Positions 36,101-48,800 of a DNA stretch of 64,000 nt are shown here, piece after piece (within the stretch, counting starts at the first letter, position 1; every line of letters begins with the position of its first letter). Below the pieces are notes generated by a model. It had not been told where the DNA came from and searched no databases. It saw only the letters and a program-made list of their open reading frames with translations. The stretch is from Eublepharis macularius (lineage: Eukaryota > Chordata > Lepidosauria > Squamata > Eublepharidae), in NCBI RefSeq assembly GCF_028583425.1, contig NC_072793.1, positions 104,083,689-104,147,688 on the forward strand, in the 5' to 3' direction. The position numbers were made by a program, and so were the translations under genes.

Positions 36101-39100
36101 AGCAGCTGGATTTATGATGGTCTGACATAATCCAGCTATGCCAGTTCACATGAAATAACCCCAGATCCAATTCAGGCAGCCAGACTGTTGATTGGATTCT
36201 TCAGCTGTAGCAGGCAGCCACAGGCAGTTGTTGCAGGTAACAAGTGAGAAAGCTACAGCACAAATGGAGTCAAGCTGAGCCCCACACTGCAACTGGAGAG
36301 CAGCACAAGGCTGGTGGGGTAGGAGGAGGCAGCAGGGAGAGTGGATTCCCATTCCATTCTTCCCCTCCACTCCTGCCCGAGCTCCAAAGGAGCACTTCAA
36401 GCCACTGTCACTGACCACCTTTTAAATTCTGCAGCTTGTCCCACCCCCTCCACACACATACCTTGCTTGGGATTCTCTGGTTCAACACTGGGATTCTCAG
36501 GTTTGGCATTTGTTCCCTTGCCACAGTTTGGTTTTGTTGAACTTTTCTGGTTAAGCTTGCAAGAGAGTTTTAATGTCAAACCAGAGAATCCCGAGCAAGA
36601 AGGGGGGCACAAGGTTGGGAGTTTAAAAGTCTGGAGGACACTTGTTCAGGGGCCTACAGAATTGGACCCCAGGGTCCAATACTCTTGAAATCTGAGGGGT
36701 CTTTACTGGACAGTCAGGAATAGGTTCCCTGCAAATATAGTGGAATATGCTTTAAAAAATAACCTCCAAACCTTCTGGACTATTTCCCCCATAGGGAACA
36801 ATGGCTGGATAAATCTGGGTTTCTTTCCTGGATTTCAGGGATCCTGGGGTTGTTTTGTATCCCATAAACCTGGATCCGGATCACCTGGATTTTTTTGGGT
36901 GCATCCTCCTACTCAGAACTTGCTTCCAAACTGGTGGGTGGGACATGGAATTTAAGATTTTTGTTTTTAATACCCATGCTTTCAGGCATTTCTAAGAACA
37001 CATGATTTCTGCTTACCTTGTAAATGCTTGGCTCAGAAGATGACTGAGCAGTTTGAATACCATCATCCTCTACCACTTTTGTTTCTGTTACTGCACTATG
37101 AGATGCTCTTCTCTTAACAGGCCCTGAAAGGAGGACAAATTGACAGAATTTGTAATTTACCTTTATTCTGATTGTGTGCAATGATCATGAAAGCAAAATC
37201 AATGTACTTTAAAAAGTTGGACCAAGTACAAACATGTATTTCTGTTTGCTGGGTCTGTTCACAAAATTTAGTCTAGATATCATGTTGATATCGTTCAACA
37301 ATGCCCTGTTCTGAGGTTTTCAAAAAGTGGTGGCCATTTCATACCAAACTCAGGATTATACCCATTTACTTATGCCTTGCATTTGATGGTAGTTCTAGTC
37401 TATGAAAACATACTACAATTAGACAGCAATCCTAAACAAGTCAGTTACATGCTACTGTCTGAACATTTAGAGAAGAGTTGTGTGTGGAATCTATACGTCT
37501 GAAAACAAAGCAATAAATTTTCTTAGAAGACAACTGGAGAGCTTGTTCAAAATGTGTATGCAAGATTGTAATGTTTTGCCATATACACAGTTTGTGTTTT
37601 GTTTCTCATGGTTAATGTGGGAGTGTTGAATATTTGTTACTGTGATTTGAAATGCAGACCTTTGAAGCAAGGAGGAGGGGTCTGGATGGGTTAGTGAAAG
37701 TGTTCATTCTGTCTAGTTCAGTGAGTCTGTGTGGAAAAGCCTGAGTGAAACTGTGTGGATGAGAGGAGTGTTTAGTCTGTTACTGAAGAACTGAGGGAAA
37801 TAAGTCTTTGTGACTGAGTCTGTTTATTATTTCTAGCCTAAGTGGCAAGGGCATGGAAAATTAGTCTTTGTGACAGGGGCACAAACATTTAAGAATATAT
37901 TACTTATGAATCTATTCTGAAACCAATATGCTTATCTATATTTGGCAAAATATAGATTTTGAAACTAAATGAAACGAAAGCAAGTGAAATCAAAGCACCT
38001 TGCCCTCCTTTACACCAGCAGCCCGGCTTGCAGGCAGGCACTCACTCACTCACTCTCACTCTCTCTCTCTCTCACTCACTCAGGAGTCACAAATGAAAGT
38101 AAAGCAAGTGAAATCAAAGCAGCTTACCCTCTTTTACAAAGATAGGCCGGCTGCTGCCTCCGGTTCCTGCTGCTAAAGAGACAGGCAGCAGGGAGGCAGC
38201 GTTGAGGAAAAGGAATCACGTGGGCAGGGCCAAAACCCACGTGATCTCTTTTCAGAGCTACCAGAATGCTGTTCCAGCGCGTTCCCCCTCCAAATGAGCC
38301 CTGCCTTTTTGAAATATAGAGGAAGTCAAGGAGGCAACAATATACAGGTGGCACACAATGACCAAAATGCCACAAGTGGTGTTAGCAGTGGGATTCTAAC
38401 CCCGAAGAGAAGGTGTTCTCAATGTTAAAAGCCTCAGTGAAGTAGAGAACACTTGACAAGGGGTCAGGGGGAGAGTGCTGGTTGTGACCAGAGCCTTCCT
38501 GAGGTAAAAGTTTAAGGTAACTTAAGGTAATAAAGTTCCCAGGTAGTGTAAAGGAAATACCACAAAGGTTGTGAAGGTTTTTTAAAAAAGAGGTACAGTG
38601 ATGACCATTACCAGAAGGAAGCATGTCTTCCTGAGATTGCTTTAGTCTTCTTCTCTCTCGTGCTGACAGAGGCCGATCCTTTAGAACAAATAAAGGTAAT
38701 ATCAGTAACAATGTGTTTTGTTGTATCTGATGAAAAGGCACTGTTTTCACAAACACTAGCATGTATTCTACCACAGCACTGAGCAAAGTTTGAAGTCTTC
38801 CTGCAACTGAAGTGGTTCCTTCTTCACTAGAAGAGCCACTTAAGTTGGTGGAATGCTTCTTCAGCTAGAGTAGAAGATCGTCCTTCAGTCTAAGGTAGGA
38901 TAGATGCTATTACCATAAGTGAAAACAAAGGTGTGACAAACAGGATTGGCTCCATCTCCACCTCTCCCGAGAAACAGCCAATGGTAACAGGCAGAATGCT
39001 GGGCCAATGAGTTAGTGTCCACTAAAGGGAAAGAAAGCTTTTGAGAGCTTGACGGAAAGAAGAGTTTTGACCCTGCTGAGGAGAAGCAGCAGAAATCTTG

Positions 39101-42100
39101 CTGGCTGATTCCAAATCTGTTCTGTTACACTGAAACATTCTCTGTTTAACTCCAATTTGTTTATTAGTTTAAAATCCATTCACTAGTATGATCCATCTTG
39201 TAAATTAAGTTCATTTTTGTTTTGTTTAACCCGGGCTGGCTTGAAATGGGTGACCGAGAGAAAACATCTCACACACAGGCTTGAAATGGGTGACCGAGGG
39301 AAAACATCTCACACACAGGCCTCAAACACTGCATGTTAAATCGGCCAAGTTTAAATAGTGGCAATGTATGAATAAAGACAGTAACCTCTAAGTTCCCTTT
39401 CCCTCCAATAGCCCTGGGCTGTAGCTGATTTAGGGAAGATAAAATACAAGGAACAAACTGCTGTCTGGTAGAGCCTCTAGAAGAGGAGAGAGGAAACACT
39501 GTGAGGATTAGGGTCAGGGCTCTCTGCATGCTATAGTGGAGGCAAGATAGGCCGCATGTGGTGGACCCATCCTTTACATGCCTGGGAAACCCCAAACCTG
39601 TGAAGGGAGGTTTAAGGTGGGTGGCAGGGTGTGTGAAAGACTGAGAGAGGGTTGTTGCCATAGAAGATTTCCTGCATTTTATCAGCTCATCACCCTTTTC
39701 TATGATATGTTTTTTCTACAAGGTTAATAAAGTCCTATATTGAAAGAATTACTACCATACTATAAAATGTTTGACAGCCTCATACTAAGCTAATCTAGTG
39801 GCACAATAGATCACTGGCTCTGTTTATACGTTAAACTGTGAAGTTCAAAGCAACTGACAAGTTAATAAAATATACATAAAGGCCTATAACAAACCTTAGA
39901 AGATGCTACCTCAATGCTGTTTGATCTGCTAATAGGCTTTGCAATCACAGCACTCTGTTTGCCTGCACTGTAGTTTCTTGTCTTCACATTCACATCAGGA
40001 AGAGAAGGTAGCGTTTGAGGAATATGAACTACGGCCTAAAAGGAAAAACTAACCTGTATAAAAAAGATCATTTCTTTTGCAAAGAAGCTAGTACTAGTCC
40101 TCATATTCTAGATATCAGGATTCATTAAGGCCTTATTCCTACCCATACTACAAAAACCAAAGATAACATGCTTTTATCAAGCAAGACATCCAACCCCATA
40201 TTTCACATAGAGATTTTATAAATCACAGGGAATGCAATACATATTATCAAAATTTTATATTCTGTATAGCCATATTGTTATCCAGTTTTAAAGCAACACC
40301 TCTGTAAGAATGCAAGCATCCAAAAGAATCAGTTCAAGAACTTTGGTTTATTTTAAATGCAACGTACAAGTCTCAGTTTGTATACCCTTTGAGAGCCAAT
40401 GTGATGTAGTGGTTATAATGTCAGACTAGGATCTGGAAGATTAAAGTTCAAATCCCTACTGCCATGGAAGCTTACTGGGTGACCTTGTGCCAATCACTCG
40501 CTAAGCCTAACCTACCTGACAGGATTGTTGTGAAGATAAAACAGAGGGGATGACAGCAATGTTGTAAGCCAGTCTGGATCCCTACTGGGGAGAATGGCGG
40601 GGTGTAAACAAAGTAAATAAATAAAAGGTTGAACTAGGCACACTAATTACATATACACAGTTACTAGTTAGTCTCTTTCCTGAGATGTGGAGTTAAATTG
40701 ACCCAGAGAATTGGACAAGATTGATTAAACTTGATCTTGAGTCTTCTCATGGTCCATGTACTCCTCAGTCTTAACAAGGTCAATCGCCTTGTAGTGCTTC
40801 ATGCTCCTCACCAGTACTTTTTAGTAAATTGCATGTCATATTCTGGCAAGAGGGGGACGTGGGAGAACTCATGGGGGAAGGGCCATCCCATCCCAACCAC
40901 CTTCACTTCTTCCTCTCTTGCTCCTCCCCAACCTTCTATTGCTGCTTCCCACCCACCCCTTCTCTCTATTGTCCCTCTACTGGAGTTTTTTCAGTGGCCA
41001 GAGGCATAGGAAAGAAAATGTGCAGGATGCAGAGTGAAAAGTGTGCCTGCAAGCTCTGTGCTCCAAGCTGCTGCAGGTAAGCTGATGGGCCTAAGAAGAC
41101 AATAAATTACCTCAGACCCAGACACCCCCTCAGCTAAGCTTGGGGATCAGGGGACGAGAAAAGAGAGAAAGCAGCAGTGATGTGGGGAAGGAGAGCCTTT
41201 TTCTTTCCCAAGCCTCCCATCATCTCCCCCTTGGATCTACAGTCTCTCTCTCAGTTCCTTCCTCCACTTGCCCCCTGCCCTTCTCTCTCACCAACAAGGT
41301 GTCAGTGTCTCCCTCTCTCTTTCTCTCCCAAATCTCACCTCCCTCCTTTTTCTAGCCAATATAGTCTCTCTCTTCCTCCCCACTCAGGCCTGCACATTTC
41401 TTTCTTGCTGGCACTGTCTCTGTATCTGTGCATCCTCTCTGTTTTCCTGCTGCAGTCTTCTCTCAGACTGCTGCCTCCAAGATGTATAATTGCTTATCAG
41501 GATTCCTAGGCACCACCCTTAACTGCAACTGAAATCTTGTGATGCTACGTTGTGGGATGAAAAAAAACAAACTTGTTCCCTTTGCCTTTTTTATTTGTTT
41601 GCTTTTAAATTCTTCTGCAAGCCTGGGTACTTTCCCCAGATCTGGTTTTTTTTTAAAAAAAAAAAAAAACCTTGTCTGTATATGGTCCTATTTTGTGGAT
41701 TTTTCTATCTGCATTTTAAAACCATGCTCAAAATAAAATATGATGATGATGTTGGGGTCATTTTATCAATTGAATATATACAGTGAAATATATATTATAT
41801 GATGTATTTTTAGCTTATTGTAATCCACCCTGAGCCCGCTTGCAGGGAGGGTGGAATAAAAATCTTAAATAAATAAATAAATATGTTCTACTAACAAAGG
41901 GAAATACTTAATAAAAATAGTGGTTGTTTTCTTGGCAAAGAGTAGCAAGTTCAGTGTAATTGCCAAGATTTTTTATTTCTATGACTTATTATGAGGTCTC
42001 TTTGATTCCCATATAAGACGAGAAAAATATATTATATAGTGAAGGGGTGGAGCATCATGTTTTTCTAATTATTTGTACCTTTTCTGAAGAGCCAACTAAC

Positions 42101-42772
42101 TGTTGTTTTTTCTTATGTCGCCGTTGTCGTGACAGGGAAGGCTCGTGCTCAGATCCTTGGGGCTGAAGGTAATGGGCACTTTCATTCTGAATTTTACCGT
42201 TACTTTCTGCTGGGTTTTCATAGAAGGCCCGATCCTAAGAACACAAAATGCAATATATGCTTTCCAGATTCAAATATACATACACACTAGAAAATATCCT
42301 TAATTTATAGGTATCACCTCTTAATTGTTGTTATAACCAACATTACATTTATGTAGTCAGTACTCTATTAAAACATTCTGCATTACCTGAAACTTTTTCC
42401 AAATGTTTAAAATACAAAGTCCAAAATCCTAGATTGGCTGTTGACACTTGTTAATTTATATTATAACCATCCACTATTATCAGAGTTTAGAGTCATATGA
42501 CACCAATATTGCTATGTGTTTTAAATCACTGAAATTGTTCACTCCTGTGTTAAATATCCTATAAGGGGTACAGTAATCTATCTGTCCGCTACTACCTCCT
42601 CTTTTTGTATGCTGACAGGCAGGAGTGCAGGACTGCCCATCTTGGAATGGTTTTATTGATTGCTGTTTTTATGCTGTGTTTATTGTTTTTATGTTGTATT
42701 TTAATCAATGCTGTACCTTGCCCTGGCCCCGCTTGTGGGGAGGACGGGTTAAAAATGTAAAAAATAAATAAC

Positions 42773-42806
<34 letters not shown>

Positions 42807-45800
42807 CCGCGCCCGCGCACACGCACGCACATCTGGTGGAGCCACTGGAAAGAGGAGAGAAAGGACCTAATGTGGATTTGGGTCAGGGCTCTCTACCTGA
42901 TAAATAGAGGTTAGACAGGTGGTGTGTCGTGACTGCCCTTAAGTGTCTGGGAAGCTCCGAACCTATATAGGCATGTTTATGGTGGATGGCAATGTGTAAG
43001 AGAGTCACAATGCCCTTGCATACCTTTCACTGAATTTAAAATAGAACACAGTCCTGGTTATGTTTTTACCCCATAAAATTTACACTTTTCAATGAATGCA
43101 ATGAAACTGTCATGTTGGATATTTAAAGTTGAACCTAAGCCATTTCCAGTTCTTTGCATTGTGTCTTATCGCCTACAAAACACAAGGTTGCCACCACATT
43201 AATTGCTCCCAGTTCACTCATTTGCCCAACTCCTGTTTACTCTGAAATGGCCTAGGGTGGCCATTTTACAAGCTGCACATTTCCTAAATGTACTTTTGTA
43301 CCATAGCACTGGCCAACATCCCCATGTTATGGGTACTGTAGAAGATACAGGTACCTGAGATCCCTCTACAGAACTCTTCCCTCCAGGAAGTCACTAGCTT
43401 GAGTATCACATGCCTTGCAGAAATGTAAATTTTGAACACTTACAAGAATTACTACAGGAATATATGGTGCCAGCAATTTCTCAGTAGAATCCAGATTCTG
43501 GAAAGAGAGATTAATACAGCAACAGTCGCATCAAACTATTAAGTGTGTAAAAGCATTAGCTAAATGATAGAAAAAAGAGAGAATTTATACTGCAAACAAT
43601 GGCTAGGATCTAAAGAAGGTGGAAACCAATGCTGGGTGGGTACCCAAGAAAGCTTTGAGATTCCATTTGCTATAAGACAAACCACTTTGGAAAATTTTTT
43701 AAAAATTCAAAAGCACTTTTTGATATGGTATAAAGGGCTGCTTACTCAAAGCCTCATATACAGCCCTCATGATTTTTTAAATCAGATGAACATTGCCTGT
43801 GATCAAGGATTTGCCCTGCCCAATGCAGTTACTTACACCCAGCCCCACCCCAAACAGTAAAAGGCACAATAGGAAAACAAAAGGTTTGGGACAATTGGCT
43901 CGCTCAAGTTTCTAAGATCTTGCAGTATTCTAGAGGGAGAGATCTGAATCAAGGAGAAATGACTCAATGATTTATACCCCTCACAATTTCTCACAGGCTT
44001 CCAACTTGTTGAGCTTTGCAATTTCTAAAATATTCCATTATTAAAGCATGTATTATGAGAAAATAATTACTTGATCACTTGTGTTTTGAGCCTCTGAAAT
44101 AGGCTGCAGAAGTTTCATGGTGTCATTGCTATCATCCACTTCATCAACAAAAGTCTTCTTAAAATCTACTTTTTCTGTCCTGGAATACAGCGTTGTAACT
44201 TTCTGCGATTTTTCTTCCTTAAATGGTGGGCCATTTATTGCTGTTTCAAACTCTGTTTCACTAGGAATACTTGAATATCTGTTTTTGTTGTTCTCTACTA
44301 ACTTTTCATTTTTTGACTTCCCCTTTTCCAGTGGAACAAGAACTATATCCACTTTGCTCATTGTTGCTATAGAGACATCTGTGCTGTTCAAAATATTGTT
44401 GTTTATACTTTTTTCAGACTCAGTAGCCAGTTTTCCTGAGGGAGAAACTTCATAGGTTTTATTGTTAATTAAACATTTCTCTTCATTCTGTAAAAAACAT
44501 CAAGGAGAATTAAGTGATTGATTTTACGACCAATTTTTACTTTTAAAAGCAATGTAAGAACTCAACAGGATTAGTGCTATCACAAGCAGATGTCTGCTGC
44601 TTATACGTGGAATATTTTATACCTTACAGGCAGAGCACAAAAAAAAGTAAAACCAGATCCCAAATTGTTTTGTTTGCACAGGTTTTTGTGCCAACAGAAG
44701 CATGAAAACTACTGCAGAACCATCCTGTTATATCAAAGCACACACCCATTTGCTATTGCCACAATACAGTCCTGGTAGCTACCTTTGTTTCTTTTAAATT
44801 TTTTCTTTATTTAAACTATAAACCATACACCATAACATAATAAACAATAAACATAGAGAATAAGAAAAAAAACACAATTCTAAACATGACACACTAACAA
44901 TACATATATCTATATAATTAAAAGGGAAAGGGAAAAGAAAACAACAACAACAAAACCCTAGGTTACACTACAGGTTGAGTTCCGATTTTCTCCGCAACAA
45001 GTATATATCATTTCTAGAGTCACACTTATTCTAGGGTAGTCACAAACCCCTTCTTTTTTCTATTGTTCATGTTTCTTAATCCATAAATGCAGATGTCATA
45101 AAATCCTTGTTATCCATTTCATGCAAAAAGTCTATTAACCGTTTCCATTAAGTCAAGAAGTTAACTAATGTCCTTTCTCTAATCAATGCAATAAGTTTTG
45201 CCATTGACGCAAACTCCAAAACTTTTGTCAACCATTCCTCCACTGTAGGCAATGTTGTAGTTTTCCACTTTTGTGCATAAAGTACTGTTGCCGCTGTACT
45301 AAAGTATAAAAACAGTGTTCTAAAGCTTTTTTCCAACTGGCTGTCCGTTACTCCCAACAGAAAAGTCTCTGGTTTCAGCTGAAGTTTAATCTTCAAAATC
45401 TTCTGAATTGATAATTGTATCTGCAACCAAAAACTCTTTTGCTTTCTTACATGTCCACCACACGGATAGTCGTGAACGAAGAGTTAACTAAACCATGTGG
45501 AATACAAAGAGGCACAAGACAAGGGTGACCGTTATCACTTTTGTTATTTATACTGATGCTTGAAGTTTTGAATAGGGACATAAGACAAGATAAGAGAATT
45601 CGAGGTGTTAAGGTGAAACAGGAGAACTACAAACTGAGAGCCTTTGCAGATGACTTGGTGTTGATTTTGGAGGACCCTTTGAACAGAATTGAAACTCTAA
45701 TGACAAAGTTGAAAGAATTTGGTATAGTGGCCAGTTTTAAGGTTAATAAGCAGAAAAACAAAGTCTTAACTAAAAATATGAAAATACAAGATCAAATTAA

Positions 45801-48800
45801 ACCCTGTTTTGCTCTCAAGTTTAAAGTTGAAAAACAGGTAAAATATTTGGGTATTACTTTGTCAAATATGAACTGTATGTTATTCCAAAATAATTATATT
45901 AAGACTTGGAAAGAAATTAAAAGGGATATGTTAAGATGAGATAAAATTCAATTATCGCTGTTGGGAAGAACAGCTACAATTAAAATGAACGTCTTACCTA
46001 GAATGTTATTCCTATTTCAGACAATTCCTGTATTGACAACAGAGGTACCATTTAAGCAGTGGCAGAAGGATATATCGAGATTTATATGGCAAGACAAAAA
46101 GCCAAGAGTTAAATTTAAGGTTCTACAGGATGTAAAAGAAAGAGGAGGCTTTGGCCTCCCAGATTTGAGATTATATTTTGCAGCTAACTTTTGGTTTGGA
46201 TGAAGGAATGGATACTGTTAAAAAATAGACTATTACTGGACCTGGAAGGGCATGATCTAAAATTTGGGTGGCATGGGTATCTATGGTATGACAAAGTTAA
46301 AGCCAACGCAGAGTTTAATAATCATTATGTAATGCGTGCAATCATGAGAGTATGCAATAAATACAAACTTAGGTTTTGTTCAAAAATACCTCTCTGGCTG
46401 TCATCACAAGAAGCTCATTTTAGAAGGGAAATGGTTAGTCCACCTAAATGGTTAACTTATCAGGATTTATTGGAATTCTCTCAGGACCAAGTTAAAATTA
46501 AATCAAGAAAGGACTTAGCAGCAGAAGGGCATGCCTGTCAGTGGTTTCCATATATGCAAATTTTGGAAAGATTCAAATTAGACAAGAGTCATTATGACTT
46601 TGAGAAATCTAAAACTGAATTTGAAATAGCCCTTTGTACAAATGATGAACGTGTTGTTTCTAAAATGTATAAACTTTTGTTGAGGTTTGAGACGGAAGAA
46701 GAGCAAGTAAAAGAATGTATGATTAAATGGGCGAAAAATTGTGGACACGATATATTAATGAAGCAATGGTAAAATATGTGGACAAGAGGGCGGAAATTTA
46801 TATTAAGCTCCAGTATTAAAGAAAAATTTTACAAAATGACGTGTCGTTGGTATATGACTCCTGAAAAATTGGCTAGAATGTATAAGGGGGCGTCAAATGA
46901 ATGTTGGAAATGTGCCAGTCCTGGTAGCTACCTTTTGACCACTCACCCTTCTTTGGATATAACCTAACATGTTTTTTAACACTGAACTGTTATAGAAGTT
47001 CATGCCAAAAGCTTTCATAAAGAGAATCATGACACATGACTTGATTGCATCCAAGACACCCTGAGAATCTTGGCTCAAATAAAAGCTTTAATCCATTTTA
47101 TGCTATCCAAATTGCCAACAGCCACTGAATTATCAGAAATATTCTAAGCATTGAACTAAAAGTAACTTACTCCATTAGATTTTCTTAAGTGCTCGCCAGG
47201 ATGTTTCTGGGATATTATATTTCCATTTTTCATTTCAGCATTCCCTGAGGTTACTGCAGAACTTTGGGGCTTCAAATCAGACATTTTCTTATGATTTTTG
47301 GATGTTTTTCTTCAAGGCAAAAGAAGCAGTTACATATAAAGGTATTGCCAAGATTTAATTATTTTAAAATAATATTTAGTTTGCTCCATCTTACAGTCAA
47401 AGCTCCCAATATACAGACTTAAAAAGCATGGTACATGCAAAGTATGCATCTTTGCTAACCCACTACTTGCTTATCATACCAACAAAGAAGCACACATCAG
47501 GTCCAGAATGACTACTCTTAAGAATTGCCTAGCTAGGTTAATGGTCCATTCACCCCAGCATGGCCAGCATTAACCACATACCCAACCATGCCCTACTTCC
47601 CCCCCCCCACTTTCCAGCAATCAGATTTGCTTGCTCTAACACAAATAAAACAGTCATCAAAACTAATATCAAGTAATAAACCTATATTTTGTAAGGTAAA
47701 GCACCAAGTCATTACTGACCCATGGGGGAGGTTGCATCACAACATTTTCTTGGCAGACCTTTGTTACGGGGTGGTTTGCCATTGCCTTCCCCAGTCATCT
47801 ACACTTTACCCCCAGGAAACTGGGTACTCATTTTACCTCAGAAGGATGGAAGGCTGAGTCAACCTTGAGCTGGCTACCTGAACCCAGCTTCTGCCAGGAT
47901 CGAACTCAGGTTGTGAGCAGAGCTTGGGCTGTAGTACTGCAGCTTACCACTCTGCGCAATGGGGCTCCTATATTTTGTAAAGCATCTAAATTAGTGGCTA
48001 TCATAAGTGACAGTGAATTCTATAAGTTAAATGTGTTTTATTTTAAAAAGTACTTCACTTCACACTTGAGAAATTTCTCAAGGGAACCATGTATAATTAT
48101 GAAATCTAAAAATATTCTTCCATTTTGCAGATACCTCTTCTGCACAGAGATAAACGTTTATCCAAGAAGCACAGCAAAATAAAGAGTACATGGTTATTTT
48201 AATTATTCCCAGGTATGTTGCCCTCCCCATGTGAATCAAAAAAATTTAAATGGGGAGGAAGACCCATGGGTAAGGTAGATGTTTCTTCAAACTTGCAAGA
48301 ATTGCTAGGTTTGGAGAAAAACCTGTTTGGGGAGGGGGGATTTAAATACATCTTACGCTTTTGTGGCCTCCAGAAACAGAGAGATTTGGTGTTTGATATA
48401 TGGTTGCCTCAGTATGCTTCTCACACTCGGTCTTTCTTCTGGCTTTTTACTAAGCATAGTTCTTATGAGTTCTTTCAGCTGAATACTATAATCTTTTGGC
48501 ATTGGTGGCAGCTGTTAAAAGAAGAAAATGTGGCACAATAAGAATCATTAAGCTACTAAAAATCATAGTAAGAAAACTTGCATGTATTTAAGCCTGCAAT
48601 ATCACCATCACATATTAACATATATGAGCAAGCGTGGGCGTGCATCTTTAAAGTAACATTTTATTCAGAAAAGCAGTTCTTGTTCACATAGGAGCCTCTG
48701 AAGGAGAGTGGGAATGGGCTTTCAGCCTGCAGATATTTATACATCATACATTCCAAATTAAATTAAAGACTACAGGAAAAAAGTACAGCCATTGGGCTAA

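Noticed and set aside
36146-36688. Open frames of 71-115 codons on both strands
   Set aside because: They overlap a repeat-family copy, have no acceptor/donor context and resemble no protein family.
37600-37900. Solo LTR of an endogenous retrovirus
   Set aside because: The stretch is rich in gtctgtgtg and tgagtct tracts, but I see no paired TG...CA ends, target duplication, or internal viral sequence nearby.
40829-41509. Ser/Pro/Leu-rich open frames
   Set aside because: They are translations of a CT-rich low-complexity stretch in a NEK4 intron, antisense to the gene, in several overlapping frames.
47930-47966. tRNA gene on the minus strand
   Set aside because: A and B boxes are present, but the acceptor stem does not fold and the sequence continues as a Sauria SINE with a target duplication. 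The same applies to 10440-10585.
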